Of a DNA stretch of 64,000 nucleotides, positions 36,580-44,962 are shown in pieces. The position numbers and the translations under genes were made by a program. The notes below the pieces were generated by a model. That model made no database searches and had not been told where the DNA came from. It saw nothing but the letters and a program-made list of their open reading frames with translations. Each line of letters starts with the position of its first letter. Position 1 is the first letter of the stretch. Source of the DNA: Paenibacillus macquariensis (GTDB taxonomy: Bacteria > Bacillota > Bacilli > Paenibacillales > Paenibacillaceae). The stretch covers positions 233,472 through 297,471 of the forward strand of contig NZ_FTNK01000008.1 in assembly GCF_900156375.1 (NCBI RefSeq), written 5' to 3'.

Positions 36580-37404
36580 ATGGAACCTTGGACAGGGTAT
36601 CTACGACTCGCGGTTCAGAGAAAGAAAGAAACAACGATCCCCTCAGAAGTATTTCATCAAGGCGCATTGAAAGTGACCCCAGCTATCTATCTCGACGACC
36701 CGCAGCAACCGTGTTTCTATCTCATGAGTTTTGGTGGAGGTTATGTAGGCGGCGATAGATATAAATTAGAGATTCACCTTGGTGAACAAGCTCAAATGTT
36801 ACTTACGACTCAGTCAGCGACGAAGATCTATAAGACAATCAACCGTCCAGCCATGCAGGAAATGAACATCGTACTGGAAAAGGGTAGTTATCTGGAGTAT
36901 ATGCCTGATCCTATCATTGCCTATGAGCATGCTAAATATCTACAAAACACAATCGTGCACATGAACCCCGGATCGGCGATGATTTACGGGGATATTATCA
37001 CTCCTGGTTGGTCACCGGACGGCAAATGGTTCCGTTATCACACACTTCAGATCAAAACGCAGGTGTATCTAGAAGACAAGCTGGTTGTATTCGATCACTT
37101 GCAATTACGTCCTGCGAATGATCCGATGGAGGGTATCGGACTGCTTGAGGGATATACGCATTTAGGGTCCATGATTGTTATTGGAGAACGAACCGACCCT
37201 GAGTTGATAGAGAGATTGAGTGACTCACTTAAATGTTGTACGTCTTCTGCACATATAGGTCTGTCCACATTGATGGTTCCGGGATTTTCATTGCGGGTGC
37301 TGGCCTATTCGACACAGGAGATCGAGAAGATCTTTAGAAGCGTTCAGCAGCTTATTCGTGAGCAATGGTTCGGCAAAAAGGTAACGTCATTTCGTAAGTA
37401 TTAG
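36580..37404 (+). CDS. ureD: Urease accessory protein UreD
   Basis: A 274-residue scaffold protein with the family features VFHQGALKVTPAIYLDD, SFGGGYVGGDRYKLEI, TTQSATKIYKT and YLEYMPDPIIAYEHA. It channels nickel into the urease active site together with UreF and UreG. There is almost no gap to ureG and only a weak ribosome site, so translation is probably coupled. The ureABCEFGD order is the one known in Bacillus. Confidence 0.95.
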   Translation: MEPWTGYLRLAVQRKKETTIPSEVFHQGALKVTPAIYLDDPQQPCFYLMSFGGGYVGGDRYKLEIHLGEQAQMLLTTQSATKIYKTINRPAMQEMNIVLEKGSYLEYMPDPIIAYEHAKYLQNTIVHMNPGSAMIYGDIITPGWSPDGKWFRYHTLQIKTQVYLEDKLVVFDHLQLRPANDPMEGIGLLEGYTHLGSMIVIGERTDPELIERLSDSLKCCTSSAHIGLSTLMVPGFSLRVLAYSTQEIEKIFRSVQQLIREQWFGKKVTSFRKY

Positions 37405-37478
37405 GCCCTGTGTCATTCTAACATGTATCCATGCATAAGAATGAAGTACAAACCCCGATGGGGAATAGGAGGGTGTTC

Positions 37479-38141
37479 ATGGAACTTGGTTTATTATCTA
37501 TACTAGGAATAGGTTTTATTCTAGGCATTAAGCATGCAATAGAACCAGATCATGTGATCGCTGTATCGACGATCGCTAGCCAAAGTAAGAATTTGTTCCG
37601 ATCCACGCTTGCGGGTGTATTCTGGGGAATTGGACATACGGCGACGTTATTTCTGGTAGGATTAGTGCTCATCTTAACGAAAAATGCCATTTCGGATACA
37701 TGGGCCAGTTCATTAGAGTTTGCCGTCGGGATTATGCTTGTCTATCTTGGGATTAGCAGTCTCCTGCTCATTCGCAAGAAACATGAACACAAATCTCCAA
37801 ATCTATCAGTTCTGCGCAACAAAGCTTCCTATATGAAGTCACTGATCATCGGAATGATCCACGGACTCGCGGGAAGTGCTGCCATGGTATTGCTCACGAT
37901 GTCTACTGTATCCACGGTGTGGGATGGAGCGATATATATCCTATGCTTCGGGTTGGGCACGATTGCGGGTATGTTATTTTTCACAACAATACTAGGTATT
38001 CCGTTTGTACTTAGCGCAAATAACATGAGTGTGAATCTGACACTAACATCGATTACAGGAACAGTGAGCATCGTATTTGGTCTGTATTATATGTACAATC
38101 TTGGAATTACGGAAGGTTTATTTGGACTGTGGATGGGATGA
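37479..38141 (+). CDS. ureH: UreH-type nickel transporter (NicO/HoxN superfamily)
   Basis: A 220-residue membrane protein with six predicted helices. The metal-binding motif H-x4-D-H is present as HAIEPDH in TM1 (GFILGIKHAIEPDHVIAVST), and IIGMIHGLAGSAAM is a second conserved segment. UreH of Bacillus sp. TB-90 is an established nickel permease linked to urease. ATG 37479 is preferred for its AGGAGGG site 5 nt upstream. It closes the urease operon, so the locus covers urea uptake, the enzyme, nickel insertion and nickel uptake. Confidence 0.9.
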   Translation: MELGLLSILGIGFILGIKHAIEPDHVIAVSTIASQSKNLFRSTLAGVFWGIGHTATLFLVGLVLILTKNAISDTWASSLEFAVGIMLVYLGISSLLLIRKKHEHKSPNLSVLRNKASYMKSLIIGMIHGLAGSAAMVLLTMSTVSTVWDGAIYILCFGLGTIAGMLFFTTILGIPFVLSANNMSVNLTLTSITGTVSIVFGLYYMYNLGITEGLFGLWMG

Positions 38142-38172
38142 AGGCATGCTAACTGAAGAATATGGGTTGATT

Positions 38173-38210
38173 AACCGAGGAGTCCTGTAATGGAGTTCTC
38201 GGTTTTTTTT
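38173..38210 (+). terminator. Terminator of the urease operon
   Basis: AACCGAG/CTCGGTT stem, extended by partial pairing of GAGTCC with GGAGTT-like sequence, followed by eight T. Confidence 0.8.
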
Positions 38211-38345
38211 GTAAGGATGAAAGGCTCCTTCACATTCAATATAATTCCAATAAGTCTAATATTATGTATTCGTATTGTCGATATGGATGTAGGGAACCAA
38301 TTTACGGATAGCTTAATAATATGATTATATTGGGGGTGAACATAA

Positions 38346-38693
38346 ATGGAATGGTATTTGAAAGTGTTAAAGAATTACGTAGGATTTGAAGGCAGAGCTA
38401 GGCGCACAGAATATTGGATGTTTGCCCTAGTTAGCTTCATCGTTTCCATTGTACTTCTAACGCTGCAGCTCATCACAAATCTAACGCCATTATTCACAAC
38501 TCTTTACTCTTTGTTCATTCTTTTACCGACTTTAGCTGTTACGGTTCGTAGACTACATGACACCGGAAGAAGTGGGTGGTGGTACTTCATTAGCTTTATT
38601 CCTCTTGTTGGCGGCATTATAATATTTGTATTCACGTGTCTAGATAGTGTAGAAGATAATGAATATGGACCCAATCCTAAAGGGTATAGTTGA
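38346..38693 (+). CDS. DUF805 small membrane protein
   Basis: A 115-residue protein with three predicted membrane helices. DUF805 hallmarks are GFEGRARRTEYWMFAL near the N-terminus, TVRRLHDTGRSGWWYF and the C-terminal GPNPKG. The family is widespread and of unknown function (YhaH-like). It is preceded by GGGGTGAACATAA and followed by its own hairpin. Confidence 0.9.
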   Translation: MEWYLKVLKNYVGFEGRARRTEYWMFALVSFIVSIVLLTLQLITNLTPLFTTLYSLFILLPTLAVTVRRLHDTGRSGWWYFISFIPLVGGIIIFVFTCLDSVEDNEYGPNPKGYS

Positions 38694-38704
38694 GCAATAC
38701 CAAC

Positions 38705-38733
38705 AAGCCTCTCTCGATATTCGAGGGAGGCTT
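38705..38733 (+). terminator. Hairpin after the DUF805 gene
   Basis: A 13-bp stem AAGCCTCTCTCGA/TCGAGGGAGGCTT with one G-U pair and a 3-nt loop. The T-run is weak (ATTTATG). Confidence 0.65.
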
Positions 38734-38843
38734 ATTTATGTGTGATCATCAAGATGAAGTTGTAATAGAATTTACAATGCGTAAATCTTCCCAATACACT
38801 TTTAACATAAGATTAGAATAACTATTACAATTGGAGGTTGAGC

Positions 38844-41800
38844 ATGTCATATCTAGTAAGTAAAAGATCTTGGACTAAGAAAATAACGGTGTCGCTAACT
38901 ATCGCTCTCGTATTAAATCCGTTTGCAGCTGTATTGGGATTGAACAATAAGATGGTTAATGCAGCGGAAGGTACCTACAACAATAGCGATAATGTCGAGC
39001 AATCAGATGCCTCAAGCTTCATCCCTCAAGATCCTTCATATACATCGGAAAGTGTAGACGACAACATCGCCCAGACGGAAATATTGGAGCCACTTAGCGT
39101 TACAGACAACGTCTACGGCTATTTCAACCTATCCAGTCAAGTCGTTATCAGTAAAATATATGGTGGTGGAAGCCAGAATGCAGATGCACTCTATCAATAT
39201 GATTTCATAGAGCTATACAATCCTACGGATGCACCTGTAGATGTAACGAATTGGTCGGTGCAGTATGCAGTAAGCTCAGCCAAAGCGGACGACAGTTCGT
39301 GGCAGGTTACTCCGCTAACAGGAACGATCTCGGCGAGAGGTCATTACTTAATTCAGGAGTCAGGGAAGCCAGCTCTTACAGGTAAAGAACTACCGACACC
39401 AGATGCTATAGGAATGATAGATCTGGATAATAAAGATGGAAAAGTAGCGTTAGTATCTGATGCAACACCATTAACGGTTGTGAATCCGACGAAGCAAGCG
39501 ATCGCTTCATTTGTTGATTTTGTTGGATATGGTGCGGCGAAGAGCTTCTACGGTTTGGGTGCAGCTCCTGCGAACTCGGCTCAAAAAGGAATCGTACGTT
39601 ACGCATTAGATCCTCTTGATCCGTCTTTAGTGACGAAGACAAGCGCAATGGCGGGTAGTGCAGGGGAATTGTATGGAAACAGCTGGAATACTCACAACAA
39701 TACAGAAGATTTCGAGCAAGCCGGTTCTTCAAGCTTAATTGTGCCTCGAAATGCCTCTTATCTTACCCCTATGTCGGTAAGTGTGGATGATAGTATCAGA
39801 GTTCAGATGGATTCGTTGAATACGATAAGTGCTACTCATAATCATTTCACTGTAGCTCTAACAACAGGGGAAGTGAAAGAAGGTTCACTCACCGCCGATG
39901 ATTATGTTATTACAGGACTGCCAGCTGGCATCCATGTAATTGGAGCGCTTGGAAATGTGGTGAACAATACAATCACATTTACACTTGGTGGTACGGCAAC
40001 TGTTGATGTGAAGTCGGATGTTCCATTGAGTGTCATGATTAAGAAATCTGCGAATACACTTCGTTCTTATGACGATTCGGGTACTGTGAGCGGTATTACT
40101 TTATACAGTAATACACCTAAAGTGAAGGGTGAGGTTACATCCAATACGTTAAGTATGACGGAGCCTACGAAAGCCACCGGATCTCTTTCGATTCATTTAA
40201 CTACGGGAACGGTGAAGAATGGACCTCTGCTCGATACAGATTATACAATGACTGGATTACCAAGTGGATTGTCTATTCAAGCTTCTGGGGACACAGCAAC
40301 CAACACGGTAACATTTACAATAAGTGGTGCAACGCTCTCCCCTGTGACGGCGGCGATGCCTTTAACAGTTACATTGAAAGCCTCAGCAGTAACAACCGGG
40401 GCTTCTCTTGATTCTGATCCGATTGATGGTGTGACGCTAGATCGGTATAAGAAGCCAGTGCAGGCTGATGAAGTTCGGAAAGCAACATTGACGCAACGAA
40501 TTAAAGAAGCTAATGCGTACTATAACAATCCGGATAACAAAAGTTATAAATATAGTGTAGATGGAATGGCGGGTTCCTCAGCAGCCTTTTACAGAGGATC
40601 TCCCTATATGTACTATCAGGATCTAGGAAGTGTCATTTCTCTTCCGAAGAGTTGGAAAGAACTCACCAACGTGAAGACGTGGATCGAAGGAGATGCGCAT
40701 GTTGCGAATGTGGGATATTACGACGATAAATTCGGTAAAATTGTGTTTGATCTGAATGACTACGATGGAGCGTATATCGCACCCTTTTATCTGGATTTAC
40801 TACGGATGACGTCCAGCTTGTATTTGACTCGTGACGCTGAGAACCTACCAGCAACGGATGCTGAAATAAGAGATATTGCTAAAGTAATGCTAGAAGATTA
40901 TATGAAGTCTCTGGAATCATTGGTAGGTAACAATAATAAGAATACTGACGTCTCAAAATTAAGTATGAACAACATGCGTGACGGATTCACCAAAACATTG
41001 ATGGCTAAGCTTGAGAAGAAGACGCAACTGGATCATTTAATCAAGTGGACGGTACCGACTTCGGACAAGAAACATTCGACAGGTGTACTTAATGTCGATG
41101 GGAAATCGGATAAGTACCGCAAACCTACGGCTGATGAGAGAGCAGAAGTTGAATTGAATTGGCAACAGTATGTTGGGACAATAACGCCGGATTTCGCAAA
41201 TGCTAGACTTGCGGAGAATGCGGATTATTTCAAGATAAAAGATGTTGCTGTTCGTATCTATCAGGGGCTTGGTAGTATTGGTTCCCAAAGGTACAATGTG
41301 CTGATTGAAGGACCGACGGTAAGTCATGATGATGATATCATTCTTGACGTGAAACAAGCATTCCAACCGGACATGTTTGATAATGCAGCTGAGGCACAAA
41401 CAACCCCATATGGTACTTTCCCAGGGGGAGACGGAGCTAAAGTTAAGACAGCATATGAGAAGATGTCGTTAGATGCAGAAGGGTTCCTAGGTTATTTTGA
41501 AAGTAAAAGAGGTGCTTTCTTCGTTCATAAAATATCGCTATATAAAGGTGATTATGAGGATGCACCTGGGGGTATATTCAAGACCAAAGAAAATCTAGCG
41601 GATTATGTGAGTTATATCTCTAAGGCGTATGCTTTTGCACACGCGCGCTCGGCTGAAAACAAGGATGATACGTTTGAAAGAAGCATATTGGATCAAGTCT
41701 ATAAGGATGATCAGACGTGGAACAATTTCCAGACGGAACTACTCAACCTTGGCGAAGATTATTATAAGCAGGTGAAATCGGATTATACGCTGATGAAACA

Positions 41801-43406
41801 AGACATGATCGATGGTAAATTAATCGATGTAGCGGTTCTGAATGGATTAACAATCAGTAATGGAAGCTTAGCTCCTGAATTTGATGAGAACAAGCTGAAC
41901 TACACCGTAGCAGTAAGTAAAGACGTGGCATCGATTGATGTGACGGCAACTGCATTAGACAGTAAGGCGACAATCAAGATTAAGGGAGTTACTTATACAA
42001 GTGGTACACCGAAATCCATAACCTTGAGTACTGGTATCAATGTGATCGACGTGGTTGTGAGCGCGCAAGACGCAACGACGAACAAGACATATACCATCAG
42101 AGTTACCCGACAAGGAGCAACGGGTGGCGGGAATGATGGAAACAGTGGAAACAATGGAAACAATGGCTCAGTTCCGGTGACAACGACCAAGCCGAAGGAA
42201 GAACCGACGGTTGCTGAACAGAATAAGAATACGGTAGTTATTGATGCTGCGAAGATTCAAGCCGTATTAGCCGAACTACAAGCAACTGGAAACAAAGAGC
42301 AGAACTTAGTATTTAATCTGCCTAACACGAATAGCAAGGATACAGACATCAATATGCAACTTCCGCTCAAAGTATTGGAAGAAGTATCGAAGGCGAGACC
42401 GAATGCTGTATTAACGTTTAATACTGGCGTGGCAAGCTATAGCCTTCCAATTCAGGCGATCGATTTCACAAAGTTAGCGAAGGAACTTGGCGTTCCTACA
42501 GCAACAAGCACAGTAACTCTTCATGTCAGTCAAGTGACTGGACAGAAGGGCAATGCCGTTCAGGAGAGTCTGAAAGCAGCTGGTTTGAATGGCATAAGTG
42601 TTCCTGTCGACTTCACTCTCCAAGTAGAAGCGAATGGGAAGAAAGTTGAGGTCAATGATTTCGGCAATCGCTATGTATCCAGAGTCATTCCATATGTATC
42701 GAATGAAAGTCTGAACGAATTAGTGGTTGTTAGAATAAATGCAGATGGAACGGTATCTGTGATGCCAGCAACATTCGCGGGTGGTAAGGTAACTGTGTAT
42801 AGCCAGAGCAATAGTATCTACGTGGTTGCACATACACAGTCACGCACTTTCGCTGACATCTCCAAACATTGGGCGAAGTCGGAAATCGAGTTGCTTGCAA
42901 GTAAAAGAATCATTCAAGGAACATCAGCTCAGACGTTCTCGCCTGACGCAACGATGACAAGAGCAGAGTTCACCATGCTAATGTCCATAGCATTTGCGCT
43001 TAAGGATAATGTAGCAGCGGTAAGCTTCTCCGATGTTTCCAAGTCAGCTTGGTACGCAGGGGCTGTAGGCGCCGCGTATAAAGCAGGTATTATCACTGGA
43101 TTTACAGACGGAGGATTTCATCCTAACCAAGCGATGACCCGCGAACAAATGGCAGTCATGATCGTTAAAGCTGCTGAATTATCAGGGAAGTCACTTCGTG
43201 CATCGAATACTTCAGGTAACGTTGACGCATTCAAGGATGCTAGCCAGATCAGCACGTGGGCACAAGATGCTGTGGAAGCAACCCACCAAGCCGGAATTAT
43301 TAATGGGGATGGTAATGGCAACTTCTCACCAACAGCTCCTGTTACCCGAGCGCAAGCCGCGGTGATGTTTAAGCAATTGCTACAAGCGATCCAATTCATG
43401 AATTGA
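38844..43406 (+). CDS. SLH-anchored surface protein with lamin-tail-like and DUF2252 (kinase-like) domains
   Basis: A 1520-residue exported protein. In order: signal peptide (to about residue 41), lamin-tail-like domain (about 92-230, SKIYGGG ... DFIELYNPTDAPVDVTNWSV), two similar beta-rich repeats of about 110 residues (about 312-535), DUF2252 (about 548-990), a cadherin-like sandwich (about 998-1090), an Asn/Gly linker, an unnamed beta-rich domain and three SLH repeats (about 1333-1515, TRAEF and TREQM types) for attachment to cell-wall polysaccharide. DUF2252 keeps FYRGSPYMYYQDL, EGDAHVANVG, FDLNDYD and the glycine-rich GLGSIGSQRYNVLIEG followed by DVKQA. ATG 38844 follows GGAGG by 6 nt. 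A kinase-like fold outside the cell is unusual. Function unknown. Confidence 0.88.
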   Translation: MSYLVSKRSWTKKITVSLTIALVLNPFAAVLGLNNKMVNAAEGTYNNSDNVEQSDASSFIPQDPSYTSESVDDNIAQTEILEPLSVTDNVYGYFNLSSQVVISKIYGGGSQNADALYQYDFIELYNPTDAPVDVTNWSVQYAVSSAKADDSSWQVTPLTGTISARGHYLIQESGKPALTGKELPTPDAIGMIDLDNKDGKVALVSDATPLTVVNPTKQAIASFVDFVGYGAAKSFYGLGAAPANSAQKGIVRYALDPLDPSLVTKTSAMAGSAGELYGNSWNTHNNTEDFEQAGSSSLIVPRNASYLTPMSVSVDDSIRVQMDSLNTISATHNHFTVALTTGEVKEGSLTADDYVITGLPAGIHVIGALGNVVNNTITFTLGGTATVDVKSDVPLSVMIKKSANTLRSYDDSGTVSGITLYSNTPKVKGEVTSNTLSMTEPTKATGSLSIHLTTGTVKNGPLLDTDYTMTGLPSGLSIQASGDTATNTVTFTISGATLSPVTAAMPLTVTLKASAVTTGASLDSDPIDGVTLDRYKKPVQADEVRKATLTQRIKEANAYYNNPDNKSYKYSVDGMAGSSAAFYRGSPYMYYQDLGSVISLPKSWKELTNVKTWIEGDAHVANVGYYDDKFGKIVFDLNDYDGAYIAPFYLDLLRMTSSLYLTRDAENLPATDAEIRDIAKVMLEDYMKSLESLVGNNNKNTDVSKLSMNNMRDGFTKTLMAKLEKKTQLDHLIKWTVPTSDKKHSTGVLNVDGKSDKYRKPTADERAEVELNWQQYVGTITPDFANARLAENADYFKIKDVAVRIYQGLGSIGSQRYNVLIEGPTVSHDDDIILDVKQAFQPDMFDNAAEAQTTPYGTFPGGDGAKVKTAYEKMSLDAEGFLGYFESKRGAFFVHKISLYKGDYEDAPGGIFKTKENLADYVSYISKAYAFAHARSAENKDDTFERSILDQVYKDDQTWNNFQTELLNLGEDYYKQVKSDYTLMKQDMIDGKLIDVAVLNGLTISNGSLAPEFDENKLNYTVAVSKDVASIDVTATALDSKATIKIKGVTYTSGTPKSITLSTGINVIDVVVSAQDATTNKTYTIRVTRQGATGGGNDGNSGNNGNNGSVPVTTTKPKEEPTVAEQNKNTVVIDAAKIQAVLAELQATGNKEQNLVFNLPNTNSKDTDINMQLPLKVLEEVSKARPNAVLTFNTGVASYSLPIQAIDFTKLAKELGVPTATSTVTLHVSQVTGQKGNAVQESLKAAGLNGISVPVDFTLQVEANGKKVEVNDFGNRYVSRVIPYVSNESLNELVVVRINADGTVSVMPATFAGGKVTVYSQSNSIYVVAHTQSRTFADISKHWAKSEIELLASKRIIQGTSAQTFSPDATMTRAEFTMLMSIAFALKDNVAAVSFSDVSKSAWYAGAVGAAYKAGIITGFTDGGFHPNQAMTREQMAVMIVKAAELSGKSLRASNTSGNVDAFKDASQISTWAQDAVEATHQAGIINGDGNGNFSPTAPVTRAQAAVMFKQLLQAIQFMN

Positions 43407-43417
43407 ATAAGTATGCA

Positions 43418-43453
43418 AGAAACCCGCCTTCATCTATATGAAGGCGGGTTTCT
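43418..43453. terminator. Bidirectional terminator after the SLH protein gene
   Basis: A 16-bp perfect stem (AGAAACCCGCCTTCAT with its complement) closed by loop CTAT. It separates the SLH gene from the convergent 168-residue gene. A near copy lies at 44196-44231. Confidence 0.8.
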
Positions 43454-43493
43454 ATGTTAGGGGATAGTGAGCACGAACAACTTTTATTTGTAA

Positions 43494-44000
43494 TCAAGAT
43501 AGAATATCTGGGTCTGTATCAGCTACATCCATCGCTATAGCGTCAGAGTCGTCCAATCCATCTGCACCATCTACGAGGTCCAATACACCAATAGCTAAAG
43601 TCGCTACAGCAGCCACTTTGATTAGACCTTTGGCACCGTTTTTAACTTTATCATAATCCTCCTCGGATAATCCTTGTACAACTTCTTTACCATTGGTGTA
43701 GGTATATTTCACGGAACCAACTACACCTTTAGCCGTTGTAGAAAGAGCACCACCCATATCTTTCATTCCATTGCGTGACTGTTCTTCATTGCTTGTGATG
43801 AGACCTGCTGTAGTGTCATAGACGCCACTTGCCAAGTTCCCTGCAGTTGTTCCAGCCATGATCGAGGCCTTCTCAACACTGTTACCGATTTCCTTCACGA
43901 AAGGGCTACCCGTTAACTCGCCAACCACGCGGACGCTACCGCCGATCACTTTACCTGTAACTTCACCGGTGATTTGACCAAGACCTTTGAGGAAGCTCAT
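43494..44000 (-). CDS. Uncharacterised Gly-rich protein with acidic tail
   Basis: A 168-residue protein beginning MSFLKGLGQITGEVTGKVIGG, rich in Gly, Val and Thr in an amphipathic pattern, with a hydrophobic stretch (IKVAAVATLAIGVLDLVDG) and an Asp-rich C-terminus (DGLDDSDAIAMDVADTDPD). No signal peptide. The ribosome site AAGGAG lies upstream of ATG 44000. I do not recognise a family. A broken copy of part of it lies at 44238-44330, so the locus was once duplicated. Confidence 0.65.
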   Translation of the reverse strand: MSFLKGLGQITGEVTGKVIGGSVRVVGELTGSPFVKEIGNSVEKASIMAGTTAGNLASGVYDTTAGLITSNEEQSRNGMKDMGGALSTTAKGVVGSVKYTYTNGKEVVQGLSEEDYDKVKNGAKGLIKVAAVATLAIGVLDLVDGADGLDDSDAIAMDVADTDPDILS

Positions 44001-44094
44001 ATTTGTTAACTCCTTTATGTTCTAGATAGATTGATTGTACGATGAACACGGTGGTCATGACAAGGGATGAAGGGTTGGAGTGAAGAGGTTAAAT

Positions 44095-44163
44095 ATCAGC
44101 ACGTGGGCACAAGTTGCTGTTACCCGGGCGCAAGTCGCGGTGATGTTTAAGCAAGTGCTATAA
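44095..44163 (+). pseudogene. Decayed copy of the SLH gene 3' end
   Basis: The stretch ATCAGCACGTGGGCACAAG and the following GCGCAAGTCGCGGTGATGTT closely repeat the last SLH repeat at 43248-43390, but about 70 bp between the two matching blocks is missing and a TAA replaces the CAA codon, ending the frame early. The match continues through the following non-coding sequence and terminator. Confidence 0.8.
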
Positions 44164-44195
44164 GCGATCCAATTCATGAATTAAATAAGTATGCA

Positions 44196-44231
44196 AGAAC
44201 CCCGCCTTCATATAGATGAAGGCGGGGTTCT
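44196..44231. repeat. Duplicated terminator hairpin with inverted loop
   Basis: A 16-bp perfect stem like that at 43418-43453, but with one base pair changed on both arms (A-T to C-G) and the loop ATAG, which is the reverse complement of the original loop CTAT. Confidence 0.8.
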
Positions 44232-44237
44232 TCTTTA

Positions 44238-44330
44238 TTGCTAGTGATGAGACCTGCTGTAGTGTCATAGACGCACCACCTGTCAAGTCCCCCGCAGTTG
44301 TTCCAGCCATGATCGAAGCCTTCTCGATTT
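44238..44330 (-). pseudogene. Decayed fragment of the 168-residue gene
   Basis: This stretch repeats 43787-43880 with a few substitutions and small indels (for example GACGCACCACC in place of GACGCCACTTG). It encodes EKASIMAGTTAG-type residues and then loses similarity. It lacks a start and ribosome site, so it is a remnant. Confidence 0.8.
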
Positions 44331-44478
44331 TTCTGTACGAGTGCTTTTTGAATAAATATATGTCTAATGTTTTCTGTTGAACAAACCAAAGGGTATTAAG
44401 CTGTATAAGCGTCAAAACATAAAATTTTAATTAAAATTATTGTATTCTTAATTGGGATATGTTAATTTGAACATAGTC

Positions 44479-44507
44479 AATTGACCGAAATGGTATTTTG
44501 GTCAATT
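44479..44507. promoter_or_regulatory. Operator-like palindrome before the TetR remnant
   Basis: AATTGACCGAAAT and ATTTTGGTCAATT form a 13-bp inverted repeat around a 3-bp centre with one mismatch, ending 33 bp before the remnant start. The size and position suit a TetR-family operator. Confidence 0.55.
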
Positions 44508-44540
44508 ATATGGTTGTTTAGGCGGGAAGGGGTTGGAATC

Positions 44541-44851
44541 ATGACCATCACCCGTGAAGTGTTAATCCTACAGATTGCGACGCCGTCCTTTGTGCAGTTC
44601 GGCTATAATGCCATGAAGATGGACCAAGTGTCCAGTGGTGGAAGATAATATATTCTCTCTCAAGCTACTCAATCTGCTCGACTCCATACTGGAGTTTCGC
44701 TCCGACCATGAGTTATTCGTTAAGCTGGGGCGGGAAATACGTAAAATCGGCACACTTTAGAGCTCGAAGGGGTAAATCGGAAGAGTCGCTGGATGAGAGT
44801 CGAATTAAAGAGCATATGATGTTATTTATTTCGAATGGAGATCTCGCATAG
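44541..44851 (+). pseudogene. Decayed TetR-family regulator (YhgD-like position)
   Basis: The first frame reads MTITREVLILQIATPSFVQF then GYNAMKMDQVSSGG, a weak TetR helix-turn-helix N-terminus, and stops at TAA after 36 codons. TetR-like sequence continues in shifted frames (LEFRSDHELFVKLGREIRKI up to a TAG, then ESRIKEHMMLFISNGDLA ending near 44851). Several hundred expected bases are missing. In Bacillus the yhgE gene is preceded by the TetR gene yhgD, which fits this place. A ribosome site (GGGAAGGGG) is still present. Confidence 0.7.
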
Positions 44852-44962
44852 CTGCGCTGTGAATAATCCTAGGCTGTAAGGGATATTTTTTTTTCGTCAA
44901 ATATGACTGATTTACGAATATGGTCATGAATTCAAAAGTGAATAAATAAAGGATGTGTAACG

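Noticed and set aside
44158..44415. Open frames of about 70-85 codons on the minus strand
   Set aside because: They arise from the decayed duplicate of the 168-residue gene, have no ribosome site, and include non-coding terminator sequence.
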